The notes under the pieces: generated by a model
What the model saw: the letters and a program-made list of their open reading frames with translations, nothing else
Told to the model about the DNA's origin: nothing
Databases searched by the model: none
Shown: piece by piece, positions 30,099 through 37,819 of the stretch
Position numbering within the stretch: the stretch's first letter is position 1
Layout of the letters: each line of letters opens with the position of its first letter
Origin: Rothia mucilaginosa
GTDB taxonomy: Bacteria; Actinomycetota; Actinomycetes; Actinomycetales; Micrococcaceae
Length of the DNA: 64,000 nucleotides
Direction of reading: 5' to 3'
NCBI RefSeq assembly: GCF_019334805.1
Contig: NZ_CP079822.1
Coordinates: 558,001-622,000, forward strand
Position numbers and translations under genes: made by a program

Positions 30099-31505
30099 TT
30101 ACGCTTCAGCGCGAGCGCGGACCACCACGAGGCGGTAGTAGCCCAGCAGGAACAGGCACCAGATTGCGCCCATCACCAGCGCCAGCTGGGTATCGGCGAA
30201 GCAACCGAAGAGCACCACGATAAAGATCATGAACACCAACGCCAGGTAGCTCAGCCACAGGGGCTGGCGCACCGGCTGCGCCTCGGTATCGGCACCGCTG
30301 CGTTTGAACGCGATGTGCGCCAGCAGAATCATGACCCACACGAATACGGTCGCGAAGGTTGCCAGGGAGGCGACCACCTCGAACGCGTTCTCGAAGAGCA
30401 CGTTCACGATCACGCCGACCGCCATGACCAGCACCATGATGAGGGTGGTCATCCAGGGCGCACCGTTCTTCGTGACCTTCGCAAAGGATGCGGGAGCGAG
30501 GTTCTGCTTCGCCAGGCCGTACATCATGCGGCCGGCACCGTACACGTCCGCATTCAGCGCAGAGATTGCGGCGGTAATGATGACCACGTTCAGAATCGAA
30601 GCGGCAGCCGGAATGCCCAGACCTTCAAAAATCTGCACGAACGGCGAGTTCGCCTTCGTCACCGAGTACCAGGGGTACAGGGACATGATGACCGACAGGG
30701 TCAGAATGTAGAAGATGAGGATGCGGAACGGCACCGTGCGAATCGCCTTGGGAATTGAGGTGCGCGGGTCCTTCGCCTCACCGGCGGCAATACCGATGTT
30801 CTCGATACCGCCGAAGGCAAACATCACCACGGTAAAGCAGGCGAGGAAGCCGGTAAATCCGTTCGCGAAGAAGCCGCCTTCAAGAGCCCAGAGGTTCGTA
30901 ACCGAGGGCGCTACGGAGTCGTGTGCCTGCACGCCCACGAAGAGCAGAATCACGCCGCCAACGATCATGGCGATAATGGCGCTGACCTTCACGAGCGTGA
31001 ACCAGAATTCGGTCTCACCAAACGCCTTGACCTTCGCCAGGTTAATAGCGAGCAGAATCAGCAGGACCGAAACAATCCAAATCCAGGAGGGGCTGTTCGG
31101 GAACCAGAACTTCATGTACACGGCAAAGGCGGTGACGTCCGCGATGGCGACCAGTGCCATTTCCAGGGCGTAGGTCCAGCCGGTCACAAAACCAGCCCAG
31201 CGTCCAAGGTAGCGGGTCGCGTATTCGGAGAACGCTCCGGAGACCGGGTGCGCCAGGGCGAGTTCGCCCATTGCGCGCATCACCATGAACACTGCCGCGC
31301 CGCCAATAACGTAGGCAAGCAGCACGGAGGGGCCCGCCAGCTGAATGGCGGATGCAGAGCCGTAGAACAGGCCCGTACCAATGGCGGAGCCGAGGGCGAT
31401 GAACATGATGTGACGCAGGGAGAGTCCACGCGCTAGCTGCGGGCTCTCGGAGGTAGCCTCAGCTACGCCCTGCTGTACCGGGGATGAGTCCGGAGTGGTA
31501 TTCAT
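30099..31505 (-). CDS. amino acid permease, APC superfamily
   Basis: A 468-residue transporter with 12 predicted membrane segments. The N-terminus (LSLRHIMFIALGSAIGTGLFYGSASAIQLAGPSV) and EYATRYLGRWAGFVTGWTYAL are signatures of the amino acid transporter family related to GabP/ProY/AnsP. Such proteins import neutral or cationic amino acids by proton symport; the exact substrate cannot be read from sequence. GGAAAAGAAGAAG precedes the ATG at 31505. Together with the next three genes it separates rpsO from ribF, which are often adjacent, so this may be an accessory block. Confidence 0.9.
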   Translation of the reverse strand: MNTTPDSSPVQQGVAEATSESPQLARGLSLRHIMFIALGSAIGTGLFYGSASAIQLAGPSVLLAYVIGGAAVFMVMRAMGELALAHPVSGAFSEYATRYLGRWAGFVTGWTYALEMALVAIADVTAFAVYMKFWFPNSPSWIWIVSVLLILLAINLAKVKAFGETEFWFTLVKVSAIIAMIVGGVILLFVGVQAHDSVAPSVTNLWALEGGFFANGFTGFLACFTVVMFAFGGIENIGIAAGEAKDPRTSIPKAIRTVPFRILIFYILTLSVIMSLYPWYSVTKANSPFVQIFEGLGIPAAASILNVVIITAAISALNADVYGAGRMMYGLAKQNLAPASFAKVTKNGAPWMTTLIMVLVMAVGVIVNVLFENAFEVVASLATFATVFVWVMILLAHIAFKRSGADTEAQPVRQPLWLSYLALVFMIFIVVLFGCFADTQLALVMGAIWCLFLLGYYRLVVVRARAEA

Positions 31506-31627
31506 CTTCTTCTTTTCCTTTACCTCGTGGGGTGTACCCGCCGGTGGCGGGGAAACTTATCGAGCGGTGCCGCAGCTCAGCAGGTGACTGAGAGCGGTAC
31601 CGGTTGATTCACTCCCCATCGAGTAAT

Positions 31628-31667
31628 GGGGCGATGCGTAGAAGGCGTTGCCTTCGCGCGTCGCCCC
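31628..31667. promoter_or_regulatory. hairpin upstream of the permease gene
   Basis: GGGGCGATGCGTAGAAGGC pairs with GCCTTCGCGCGTCGCCCC around a 3-nt loop, with a few mismatches. It lies 120 bp before the permease start, so it could be part of a leader or a second terminator for the upstream gene. Confidence 0.45.
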
Positions 31668-31706
31668 GTCGCATCCCTACCCAACCGGTACGGTGGGTGG
31701 GAACGC

Positions 31707-31748
31707 AAAAGACGGCGGGAAGGCAACGTTGCCTTTCCGCCGTCTTTT
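31707..31748. terminator. terminator of the small membrane protein gene
   Basis: A 20-bp stem with one mismatch and a 2-nt loop, ending in TTTT on both strands, lies 10 bp after the stop at 31758. Confidence 0.88.
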
Positions 31749-31757
31749 CGTCAAAGA

Positions 31758-32096
31758 TTACTTCTGTCGCTTACGTCCAATGACGATAGAGCACAGAGCG
31801 GTTGCAGCAGTCACAGTGTAGACTGCAGGCCACGCGCCAAGCTTCTTGGCGAGCGGATGAGCGGCGCCGAACGCGCCGAGGTAGAGAGCGGTGAGGAAGG
31901 TGGCACGGCCTGCGCCAGCCTTACGCTTCCAATTCTTGTAAGCCACGGCACCGCACAGTGCCAGGACAGCGCCACCGAGCGGGCGGATGCCGGTGCTAGA
32001 TGCAACCTTGTAGCCACCGAGCAGACCGGTGACGGAGGCGAGAGTCGGACAGACCTTCACGACGTACTCCTCTGTGAGAGCGATTAGTTTCCACAT
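31758..32096 (-). CDS. small membrane protein, function unknown
   Basis: A 112-residue protein with three or four hydrophobic segments (LASVTGLLGGYKVAS, LGGAVLALCGAVAYKNW, TALYLGAFGAAHPLA, VYTVTAATALCSIVIG) and a basic C-terminus. I do not recognise the family. The strong terminator just after it and its ordinary codon use support a real gene. An AGGAGTACG sequence is near the ATG. It may be a monocistronic gene between the permease and the nucleosidase. Confidence 0.65.
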   Translation of the reverse strand: MWKLIALTEEYVVKVCPTLASVTGLLGGYKVASSTGIRPLGGAVLALCGAVAYKNWKRKAGAGRATFLTALYLGAFGAAHPLAKKLGAWPAVYTVTAATALCSIVIGRKRQK

Positions 32097-32177
32097 TCAT
32101 AGTACTCCACAACACACAGAATGTATATTCACCGCGATTAATATTTCTGCATGTCTCGCGGGCCGGGTACAGAAAAA

Positions 32178-32210
32178 CCGGGGCGCAAACCATTCAGGTT
32201 CACGCCCCGG
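32178..32210 (-). terminator. terminator of the luxS-nucleosidase operon
   Basis: CCGGGGCG pairs with CGCCCCGG and AACC with GGTT around a short loop. On the minus strand the stem is followed by TTTTT. It lies 46 bp after the nucleosidase stop. Confidence 0.85.
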
Positions 32211-32255
32211 CACTTGCCGCATGCGAGCTCACATCGTGCCGCATGCTCTAGAACT

Positions 32256-33149
32256 TTAGAGAGCCAGCTCCAGCGCCTCCAGCTGCGCCTCGGTCCACAG
32301 CTCAGCGGCCAGCTGCAGCGCGTAACGAGCCGAACGAGGAGCCACCACGTCCACGGAGAGGTGGAAGTCCTGGTCAGCCTCCGGGCCGCACAGATCAGAC
32401 ACGCAACGCACTCCGATAAACGGAATCTCGTAGTTGTGGCAGACCTGCGCAATAGCGGTGGTCTCCATATCGGTGCTGATGGCGCCCTCGAACGCCTCGC
32501 GGGTGTCCTTCACGTTGTGGGCGGTTACGAAGGAGTTACCCGCCAGCATCTGGCCGCGGCGCACCTCCCACACGCTCTCAGCCTGCTCACGCACCGGCTC
32601 AAGTGCGGCGAGCGCATGCTCCAGAGCATCCTGCCACTCGTCCGCCTGGCCGTCGTAGCTTTCGGGCATGCCCGGAACCTGGCCGCGCGCGTAACCGAAG
32701 GCGGTCGCGTCGGCGTCAGTGTAGGTGTAGTTCTCGCCAATCAGCACGTCGCCCACGTTAATGCCGCGAGCCAAACCGCCGGCGGTACCTGCGCTAATGA
32801 CGCCCAGGCAGTTCGAGGAGTAGCTGATCGCCTCGGTGACGGCGCTCGCCGCGTTCACCAGACCGATCTTGGAGCGAACCAGCAGCAGCGGAACCTGGTC
32901 CTCACCCACCTGCAGGTAACGCGGATGGAATACCGCCGCCCCCTCGGTGAAGGACGGCTGCAGCTCCTCGGTCACCTTCAGGAAAGGTGCGAGTTCCTCA
33001 TCCATTGCCACCTGAATAATGATGGCGTTGGACATGCCGTCCATCAGCTCAAACATGCTGTTGAACGCCTCAGCCGGGTCGAAAGCGTTCGGGTCAAAGT
33101 CCACCGGGTTGAAGGCGGATGCGAAAGCGTCAGGGATCTGTGCGCTCAT
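32256..33149 (-). CDS. 5'-methylthioadenosine/S-adenosylhomocysteine nucleosidase
   Basis: This enzyme (MTA/SAH nucleosidase, Pfs/MtnN type) removes adenine from S-adenosylhomocysteine to give S-ribosylhomocysteine, the substrate of LuxS. The phosphorylase-fold motifs are ISAGTAGGLARGINVGDVLIG and ISTDMETTAIAQVCHNYEIPFIGVRCVSD. The ATG at 33149 overlaps the luxS stop by one base (TAATG), so translation is probably coupled. At about 297 residues it is some 60 longer than E. coli Pfs. About 40 extra residues precede the first core strand, and an insertion lies near PGMPESYDGQADEW. Confidence 0.9.
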   Translation of the reverse strand: MSAQIPDAFASAFNPVDFDPNAFDPAEAFNSMFELMDGMSNAIIIQVAMDEELAPFLKVTEELQPSFTEGAAVFHPRYLQVGEDQVPLLLVRSKIGLVNAASAVTEAISYSSNCLGVISAGTAGGLARGINVGDVLIGENYTYTDADATAFGYARGQVPGMPESYDGQADEWQDALEHALAALEPVREQAESVWEVRRGQMLAGNSFVTAHNVKDTREAFEGAISTDMETTAIAQVCHNYEIPFIGVRCVSDLCGPEADQDFHLSVDVVAPRSARYALQLAAELWTEAQLEALELAL

Positions 33150-33607
33150 TACGCCATCACCTGAGCCCACTCATCGCGTGCCGCGAGGAACTCGCGAGCC
33201 GCAGCCTGCGCGCCTTCGAGGGTGTGGTTGGCACCCCAACCGCACTGCACCTCGTTCGCTGCCGGAACCTCGGTCGCGTTGAGGATATCGTTGAGGGTTG
33301 CTTCCAGGATGGGGAAGAACTCCTCGGGCTCCAGGCCCAGGGTCAGCGCGTAGAAACCGGTCTGGCAGCCCATCGGGGAGAAGTCAATCAGACGGTCGGT
33401 GTGGTTGCGCATGTGCTCGGCGCTCAGGTGCTCGATGGAGTGCACAGTCGGCATTTCCAGGTGCGCGGTGTTCGGCTGAGTGAAGCGGATATCGTACTTG
33501 ATGAGGGTGTCGCCACCGGGCAGAACCTTGCGGTCCGCGATACGCACGTAGGGTGCCGCCACGGCGCGGTGGTCGAGGTTGAAGGATTCGACGTTCATTT
33601 TTTCCAT
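33149..33607 (-). CDS. luxS: S-ribosylhomocysteine lyase, AI-2 synthase
   Basis: LuxS cleaves S-ribosylhomocysteine to homocysteine and DPD, the precursor of autoinducer-2. The metal ligands are His56 and His60 in HSIEH and Cys122 in QCGWG, with catalytic Glu59 and Cys81 in MGCQTG. At 152 residues it is the normal length. The gene precedes and overlaps the nucleosidase gene, giving both steps of the activated-methyl cycle in one transcript. Its start is ATG 33607, with a weak AGAAGATAGAG site. Confidence 0.96.
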   Translation of the reverse strand: MEKMNVESFNLDHRAVAAPYVRIADRKVLPGGDTLIKYDIRFTQPNTAHLEMPTVHSIEHLSAEHMRNHTDRLIDFSPMGCQTGFYALTLGLEPEEFFPILEATLNDILNATEVPAANEVQCGWGANHTLEGAQAAAREFLAARDEWAQVMA

Positions 33608-33661
33608 GACTCTATCTTCTCTTAAAACGGGGACGACTAAAACAGGGGTGCCTCACGGGAG

Positions 33662-33704
33662 GCGCAGAACGTCAAGGCGTGCAGCGCAGAACGTCAAGGC
33701 GTGC
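33662..33704. repeat. 22-bp tandem duplication upstream of luxS
   Basis: Two perfect 21-bp copies, GCGCAGAACGTCAAGGCGTG plus a final C, begin at 33662 and 33684. They lie 55-97 bp before luxS, in its likely leader or promoter. Confidence 0.8.
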
Positions 33705-33758
33705 GGGGCACGAGGTTTCGTCGGAAGGCGCGGGCGGTCAGGTGCGAAGAAGGTGCCC

Positions 33759-33790
33759 GCTTTTGCGCATCCGGTCGGGTACGCAAAAGC
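33759..33790. terminator. terminator of ribF
   Basis: GCTTTTGCG pairs with CGCAAAAGC around a 14-nt loop. A second stem (GCCCC..CGG with CCG..GGGGC, 33789-33827) lies nearer the ribF stop. Confidence 0.7.
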
Positions 33791-33870
33791 CCCGGCGGCA
33801 GATCCGAAAATCTTACCGCAGGGGCTACAAAGCCGTTAAAGGCAAAAGCTATGAGCGCAGGATGTCGCTC

Positions 33871-34887
33871 TTAGAAGTGGGGATGCTTCACTTCCGCCTG
33901 CACCGGGCACTCCGGCGGGCAGTAACTTTTAGCGTCCTCAGCCAGCACCTCGCGGGTCTGCACCACGTCATCGTTAATCTGCTCAATCAGCGCCTCAACA
34001 CCGGTGTACGCCACCATGGGGCGCAGACGCTTCACGAACTCAATCAGCACATGCTGACCGTACAGGTTGAAATCCTCCACGCGCTCTTCCGGGCGGTCAA
34101 TCACGTGCGCCTCAACCTGGCGGTGCTCAATACCGTCAAAGGTCGGGTTCGTACCCACCGAAATAGCGGAGGGGTGACGGTTACCGGACTCGTCCACGAG
34201 CCAGCCGGCGTACACACCGTCGGCGGGAATCAGGCCGCGCGCCTCAAGCTCAAGGTTCGCGGTCGGGAAGCCCAACTCGCGGCCGCGCGCCAGACCGTGT
34301 ACAACCTCACCAGCCATCATGTGGTGGCGGCCCAGCAGCTCGGTTGCGGCGGGCATATCGCCGTCCAGCAGCAGCTGGCGGATGCGGGTCGAGGAGCAGC
34401 GGGTGTTCTCATCCACCATCAGGTCCTCAACGACAACCACCTCAAACCCGTACTTCTCCCCCAGCTCACGCATGGTGTTCAGGTCGCCGGAGTTGTTCTT
34501 TCCAAAGCGCACGTCGTCACCGATGACCACGAAACGCGCGTTCAGCGCATCCACGAAGGTGGACTTCACGAACTCTTCGGGGGTCTGCGAAGCGAACTGC
34601 AGGTTGTAGTTCAGCAGCAGGTAGTCGTTCAGACCCAGCAGGCACATGAAGTAGCGGCGCGAGCCCTGACCCATAATGTCGTGGTGGGTCGCCTCGGGAC
34701 GGTGCACCTGCATCGGGTGCGGGTCAAAAGAGACCGCGATAGAGCTCAAACCGTGCTCTTCAGCAAGGGAGACCACGCGCGAAATCACGCGGGCATGTCC
34801 ACGGTGCACGCCGTCAAAATTGCCGATGGTCACGACCGAGGGGCCGTAGCCGGCGGGGACCTCGCTCAAAGCGGTGTAGAGGGTCAC
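33871..34887 (-). CDS. ribF: bifunctional riboflavin kinase/FAD synthetase
   Basis: RibF makes FMN and then FAD. The N-terminal adenylyltransferase domain has VVTIGNFDGVHRGHARVIS with the nucleotidyl-transferase histidines, followed by SSTRIRQLL. The C-terminal riboflavin kinase domain has GFPTANLELE (the metal site PTAN), DGVYAGWL and LIEFVKRLRPM. The final Cys-containing tail (SYCPPECPVQAEVKHPHF) is outside the usual domain and is unusual. The start is GTG at 34887, with AGGAG upstream. Confidence 0.96.
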   Translation of the reverse strand: MTLYTALSEVPAGYGPSVVTIGNFDGVHRGHARVISRVVSLAEEHGLSSIAVSFDPHPMQVHRPEATHHDIMGQGSRRYFMCLLGLNDYLLLNYNLQFASQTPEEFVKSTFVDALNARFVVIGDDVRFGKNNSGDLNTMRELGEKYGFEVVVVEDLMVDENTRCSSTRIRQLLLDGDMPAATELLGRHHMMAGEVVHGLARGRELGFPTANLELEARGLIPADGVYAGWLVDESGNRHPSAISVGTNPTFDGIEHRQVEAHVIDRPEERVEDFNLYGQHVLIEFVKRLRPMVAYTGVEALIEQINDDVVQTREVLAEDAKSYCPPECPVQAEVKHPHF

Positions 34888-35098
34888 GGGCTCTCCTGAA
34901 AAAGATAAATGTACCTATCCATCCTAGACCACAGGCGGCAGGATGCAGAATTCAAAACGGGAATCAACAGGGAATGGAACGGCGCCCCTCGCAGGCGGTG
35001 CCCCCTCCCCTACCTTTGCGGATGCGGCGGGGTATCTGGCACGCAACTGTGCAGCCTCCGCACCTGGAAAATCCATGCGCAGCACCCGCCCAGAAGAA

Positions 35099-35142
35099 AG
35101 CCCGGGCAGGCACCCCACCGTGCGGCAGGAACCTTCCCGGGC
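35099..35142. terminator. terminator after the DUF4345-like gene
   Basis: GCCCGGGCAGG pairs with CCTTCCCGGGC (one mismatch), immediately after the stop at 35150. Confidence 0.65.
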
Positions 35143-35149
35143 ATTACGA

Positions 35150-35902
35150 CTACTTACGAGCCTGGTTACGAGAAGCCTTCAGCATCTCCTCGCGAATCTT
35201 ATTGGACTTGTTAATCCAGCCGTACCACACCAGCAGACACGGAGGAATCACAAGCTCAGTCACCATCAGCACAATCAGCGACCAGTGCGGGGTACCGAAG
35301 AACGCCCACGACAGGATACGACCCACGCCACCCAGGAAAACCACCAGGCAGGAGAACACGAGCATGTTCACCCACTTGAACTTCAGGGCAATGAACACGA
35401 AGGACAGACCCACACCCACATAGGCTGCCGCGAAGAACACGTAGTTCGACTGCACCGAGGCATTCGCGAAATCCTGAGGCGCATCCGGAATCACACGGAT
35501 ACCGCCCAAAACCTGCCACACACCGTACGCAATCATGAACAGACCGTACAGCGCCACCGCCGCACGGAACGCCGCACGGTTCTGAGGCTTAGCCGCCTCC
35601 TCAATGCTCTTGGGGCGGGCAAACGCCTCGCGGGTTGCCTTCTTCTCAGCCTTCTTATCTGCCTTCTGCGACGCCTTATCGCCGGACGCCGGTGCGGCTA
35701 CGCGAACACCCGCAGGTGCCTTCGCCGCAGAAATAGGCTCAGCAGTCTTAGCACCGGCAGCCTTCGCGGCACCGCTCTGAGCAGCAGCTCCGGTCGCAGC
35801 AGCCCCGGTTACGGTAGCTTCAGCCTGTGCAGACTCCACGCGGGGTACCGGCGCGGTACGAGGCTCACTCGCCTTCTTAGCAGAGCTCTGGTTCTCGCTC
35901 AT
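35150..35902 (-). CDS. DUF4345-like membrane protein
   Basis: With the ATG at 35902 (GAAGGAGAGAAG upstream) the protein has 250 residues. The first 120 are an Ala/Lys/Pro-rich, probably disordered, cytosolic tail. The rest has four membrane segments (VALYGLFMIAYGVWQVLGG, YVFFAAAYVGVGLSFVFIAL, MLVFSCLVVFLGGVGRILS, LIVLMVTELVIPPCLLVWYG). The GGxGRxLS and ELVxPP motifs match the DUF4345 family as I recall it. The function is unknown. It sits between truB and ribF, breaking that usual pair. Confidence 0.7.
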   Translation of the reverse strand: MSENQSSAKKASEPRTAPVPRVESAQAEATVTGAAATGAAAQSGAAKAAGAKTAEPISAAKAPAGVRVAAPASGDKASQKADKKAEKKATREAFARPKSIEEAAKPQNRAAFRAAVALYGLFMIAYGVWQVLGGIRVIPDAPQDFANASVQSNYVFFAAAYVGVGLSFVFIALKFKWVNMLVFSCLVVFLGGVGRILSWAFFGTPHWSLIVLMVTELVIPPCLLVWYGWINKSNKIREEMLKASRNQARK

Positions 35903-36111
35903 CTTCTCTCCTTCAGCAGGGCCGGGCGGCACCCGCACGAGTAGTCATGTGTGTTCAGGGGTTGTATATACGTTAGCGCATTGAATGAATAGGGGCGCAC
36001 ATTCAACAAGGCGCTCCTTCAACAGGGCGCTGAATCAGATAGGTTTAGGCAAATCAGGTTTGAGCAGGCGCAAACACCGAACCCTCTTCGCCCATCATAA
36101 GCCTTCAACAC

Positions 36112-37206
36112 CTAATTGAAGGAACGATTCGCCTCAAAAACCAGCACCGGGGCGGCCTGCACCTTCCCGCGCTGCTTCTTATTCTCCAACAGGGCTACCA
36201 GGGTACCATCCGGGGCGAAGCCCGCCACAATACCCTCAACGCTGGCATGCTGCACCGCGCCGGACTCATCCGCGCTCGCGTGCACGGAACGCTTCACCAC
36301 GGAGCCGTCACCACTGGGGCTAATACGGCGCCCGTAAGAAATATCGCTCGCCTCCGCAGCGGAGAGCTCACGCGCACCAAAGATGCGGCGTGCCGCCTCC
36401 TCCAGGGGCAGCAACGGCAAATCTTCCAGCTTTGCTGACTCTTCACGGCGCTGCTTCAACTGCGCCAAATCGGCGGCATCCTCAAGCACCACCGCACCCA
36501 CACGGGTACGGCGAAGAGCCGTCAGGTGGCCACCGGTGCCCAGAATCTTGCCCAGATCACGCGCCAGGGCACGAATGTAGGTGCCCGAAGAGCACGAAAC
36601 CGTCACGTCGCAGTCAATCACGGGAACCGAGGTTGCCGCGTGCTCGCCCTCGTTCTCGGGGTCCTCAATCACGTACTCGGCAAAACCGGCAGTCACAGAA
36701 TGCACCGTGAACTCGCTAATCGTCACCGGACGCGCCGCCAACTCAACCTGCTCACCGCTACGCACACGCGCATACGAGCGAACACCGTTGATCTTGATAG
36801 CAGACACCGCAGAAGGAACCTGCAGGATATCGCCGCTCAGCTGCGCCACAGCCTCCAGGATGCGCGCACGCATCTGCTCAGCGTCCATACCGGTCAGCGC
36901 CTCAACGCCGTCCGGATGCGCGGCAGTGTGCTCACCCTCGGCGTCCTCGGTCAGCGTCTCAATGCCCAGACGAATCGTCGCGTCATAGGTTTTATCCTGA
37001 CCGACCAGGTAGGTCAGCAGCTTCGTCGCCTTATTGATGCCCAAAATCAGCACGCCGGTCGCGGCGGGATCCAGCGTACCGGCGTGACCAACCCGCCGGG
37101 TGCCAGCAATACGACGCATCTGAGAGACTGCGTCGTGGCTGCTCATCCCGGCGGGCTTATCAATGACCATCAGGCCGGACGGGCCCTGAGGTTGCTTCTT
37201 CGCCAC
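36112..37206 (-). CDS. truB: tRNA pseudouridine-55 synthase
   Basis: TruB makes the universal pseudouridine at position 55 of the T-loop. The motifs are LMVIDKPAGMSSHDAV, GHAGTLDPAATGVL with the catalytic aspartate, YDATIRLGIET, and the strand CDVTVSCSSGTYIRALARDLG. The GTG start directly abuts the rbfA stop (TAAGTG). The 364 residues include a C-terminal extension of about 60 residues beyond the catalytic core. Confidence 0.96.
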   Translation of the reverse strand: MAKKQPQGPSGLMVIDKPAGMSSHDAVSQMRRIAGTRRVGHAGTLDPAATGVLILGINKATKLLTYLVGQDKTYDATIRLGIETLTEDAEGEHTAAHPDGVEALTGMDAEQMRARILEAVAQLSGDILQVPSAVSAIKINGVRSYARVRSGEQVELAARPVTISEFTVHSVTAGFAEYVIEDPENEGEHAATSVPVIDCDVTVSCSSGTYIRALARDLGKILGTGGHLTALRRTRVGAVVLEDAADLAQLKQRREESAKLEDLPLLPLEEAARRIFGARELSAAEASDISYGRRISPSGDGSVVKRSVHASADESGAVQHASVEGIVAGFAPDGTLVALLENKKQRGKVQAAPVLVFEANRSFN

Positions 37207-37647
37207 TTAGGCGTCCTCACCCTCGGCAGGCTCATCCTTCTTGTAGGGGTCGGCGTCGCCGGCGTACTCGGCACCCTCAGCTGCAGCAGCCAGGGCGGCG
37301 TCGCGCTCGCGAGTCTCACGCAGAAGCGCCTCAATGTGGAAGGCGTTCTCGGGAACCTCGTCAGCGACGAAAGTCAGGGTGGGGGTCAGGCGGGCAGTAA
37401 TGTTCTTACCCACCTCGGAGCGCAGAATACCCTTTGCGGATTCCAGCGCCTTCTTGGTGTTTGCGGCGTCCTCTTCGGAGCCGAACACGGTGTAGTACAG
37501 GGTTGCGTGCTGCAGGTCGTTGGTCACGCGGGCATCGGTAATGGTCACAAAACCGAGGCGGGGGTCCTTAACACGACGCTCCAGCGCCTTCGCCACAATT
37601 ACCTTGATGCGGTCGGCAAGTCGTGCCGCGCGGGCTGCATCAGCCAT
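37207..37647 (-). CDS. rbfA: 30S ribosome-binding factor A
   Basis: RbfA aids late maturation of the 30S subunit and cold adaptation. The 146-residue protein has the KH-like core (LADRIKVIVAKALERRVKDPRLGFVTITDARVTNDLQHATLYYTVFG) and an acidic tail. The ATG at 37647 has GGAGAAACAC upstream; the longer frame to 37686 is rejected. It lies between infB and truB in the nusA operon. Confidence 0.96.
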   Translation of the reverse strand: MADAARAARLADRIKVIVAKALERRVKDPRLGFVTITDARVTNDLQHATLYYTVFGSEEDAANTKKALESAKGILRSEVGKNITARLTPTLTFVADEVPENAFHIEALLRETRERDAALAAAAEGAEYAGDADPYKKDEPAEGEDA

Positions 37648-37745
37648 GTGTTTCTCCTTGAAATCTCGTGGTGCTTCCGCGAACACTCGGGGTGTTACGG
37701 AGGCGTTCCAGGTAATGCGGAAGCGCCCGCCCCGCCAGCGCCCGC

Positions 37746-37776
37746 CCCGCAGGCTCCAGTTTTAGAAGCCTGCGGG
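37746..37776 (-). terminator. hairpin after infB
   Basis: CCCGCAGGCT pairs perfectly with AGCCTGCGGG around an 11-nt loop, 44 bp after the infB stop and before rbfA. It may reduce readthrough to rbfA-truB or mark a processing point. Confidence 0.5.
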
Positions 37777-37819
37777 TACGGGAACACTAGCGGGTGACGG
37801 GCGCATCAGCGTGTGAGTC

